Shown here piece by piece: positions 63,592 to 64,000 of a DNA stretch of 64,000 nucleotides. The translations under genes were made by a program, and so were the position numbers. Within the stretch, counting starts at the first letter, position 1. Each line of letters opens with the position of its first letter. Source of the DNA: Alistipes sp. (GTDB taxonomy: Bacteria > Bacteroidota > Bacteroidia > Bacteroidales > Rikenellaceae). The DNA lies in contig JAFQOR010000012.1 of NCBI GenBank assembly GCA_017403125.1, positions 1 to 64,000 on the forward strand, read 5' to 3'. Under the pieces are notes generated by a model. The model ran no database searches, was not told the origin of the DNA, and saw only the letters and a program-made list of their open reading frames with translations.

Positions 63592-64000
63592 ATGAGACTT
63601 CGCGAATACATTGCCAAGTTAGAGGCTGCGGGCGAACTTCAACGCATAACATGCCGCGTAGATACTCGCTTCGAGATAGCCGAAATCACGGACCGCATAT
63701 CGAAGATGGAGGGTGGAGGCAAAGCCCTCCTCTTCGAGAACAACGGCACCGACTACCCCATATTGATGAATATGATGGGGTCGGATAGGCGTATGGCTAT
63801 GGCTCTGGGCGTTGATGACCTGCAAGAGATTAGCGAACGCATAGATGCGCTGTTGAAGGGTGTTATGTCGCCCAAGAACACACTTATGGATAAGTTGCGC
63901 ATGCTGCCCCTGTTGAAGGATGTATCGAAGTGGTTTCCCAAACGACGTACGCGCCGAGGCGAATGTCAGCAGGTGGTATGGCGTGGCGAGGAAGTTGATT
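63592..64000 (+). CDS. UbiD-family decarboxylase, N-terminal part (partial)
   Basis: The open frame starts at ATG 63592 and runs off the window after 136 codons. MRLREYIAKLEAAGEL and LFENNGTDYPILMN and MGSDRRMAMAL are characteristic of the UbiD/MenX-type prenylated-FMN decarboxylase family. In other bacteria these act in ubiquinone or menaquinone-related synthesis or on aromatic acids. It starts 26 bases after kdsD, so it is probably co-transcribed. The rest of the gene, with the active site, lies outside. Confidence 0.82.
   Translation, partial: MRLREYIAKLEAAGELQRITCRVDTRFEIAEITDRISKMEGGGKALLFENNGTDYPILMNMMGSDRRMAMALGVDDLQEISERIDALLKGVMSPKNTLMDKLRMLPLLKDVSKWFPKRRTRRGECQQVVWRGEEVD

Overview
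The window looks like chromosomal DNA from a gut-type Bacteroidota, order Bacteroidales. The reasons are: several promoters fitting the Bacteroidota pattern TTTG-N19-21-TAnnTTTG; the end of a SusE/SusF-like starch-binding lipoprotein followed by Sus-type amylases; TonB-dependent outer-membrane proteins with carboxypeptidase-like N-terminal domains; DUF4988, DUF4465 and fimbrillin-like lipoproteins; and an ftsK-lolA pair. Base composition is moderate and serine is often TCG. A Rikenellaceae/Alistipes-like origin is possible, but that is a guess. No rRNA, tRNA, insertion sequence, phage or CRISPR array was recognised, so this is mostly core chromosome with a few accessory islands of surface proteins.

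Layout. 1-8.6 kb (+): the distal part of a polysaccharide-utilisation locus, with the SusE/F-like tail, a GH53 endo-galactanase lipoprotein and four GH13 alpha-amylase-family enzymes. Two carry lipoprotein signals, one a Sec signal and one no signal, which suggests staged breakdown of alpha-glucan from the cell surface to the cytoplasm. 8.6-12.3 kb (+): a periplasmic coiled-coil protein and a large DUF4988 lipoprotein, each with its own control signals. 12.4-19.3 kb (-): a thioesterase, a shortened RibF, Rex, a LysM/substrate-binding-like protein, a DnaQ-like exonuclease, DnaN and a nucleoside phosphorylase. 19.4-22.3 kb (+): a GlmM-type mutase and an M20 peptidase. 22.3-28 kb (-): a LytS/LytTR two-component pair, a small His/Cys-rich secreted protein and a TonB-dependent beta-barrel.

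28-34.1 kb (-): a tight run of a P/Q-rich protein, RsmI, an LpxL-like acyltransferase, two GT2 glycosyltransferases, MazG and a gamma-carbonic-anhydrase-like protein. 34.2-40 kb (-): an accessory surface island with a 46-residue peptide gene in front of a fimbrillin-like lipoprotein, a lipocalin-like lipoprotein with a subtilisin lipoprotein, and a DUF4465 lipoprotein. 40-50.3 kb (-): LolA, FtsK, MurI, AroK, ParC, ParE and PlsC, covering envelope and chromosome segregation. 50.3-53.3 kb: a repeat-rich intergenic region and a second TonB-dependent-type beta-barrel. Its predicted promoter has nine G residues filling part of the spacer between the -33 and -7 boxes, a layout suited to phase variation. 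53.4-57 kb (-): PssA, a putative porin and a lytic transglycosylase. 57.1-64 kb (+): a mannose-1-phosphate guanylyltransferase, Lon, the Kdo genes kdsB-kdsA-kdsD (no kdsC here) and the start of a UbiD-family decarboxylase.

The observations most worth following are the G9 promoter at 50.8 kb, the small peptide gene at 35.9 kb, the His/Cys-rich protein with its two-component system at 25-28 kb, the RibF with a shrunken kinase half, and the GH53 enzyme embedded in an amylase cluster. All functions are read from sequence motifs by eye; no database search was run.
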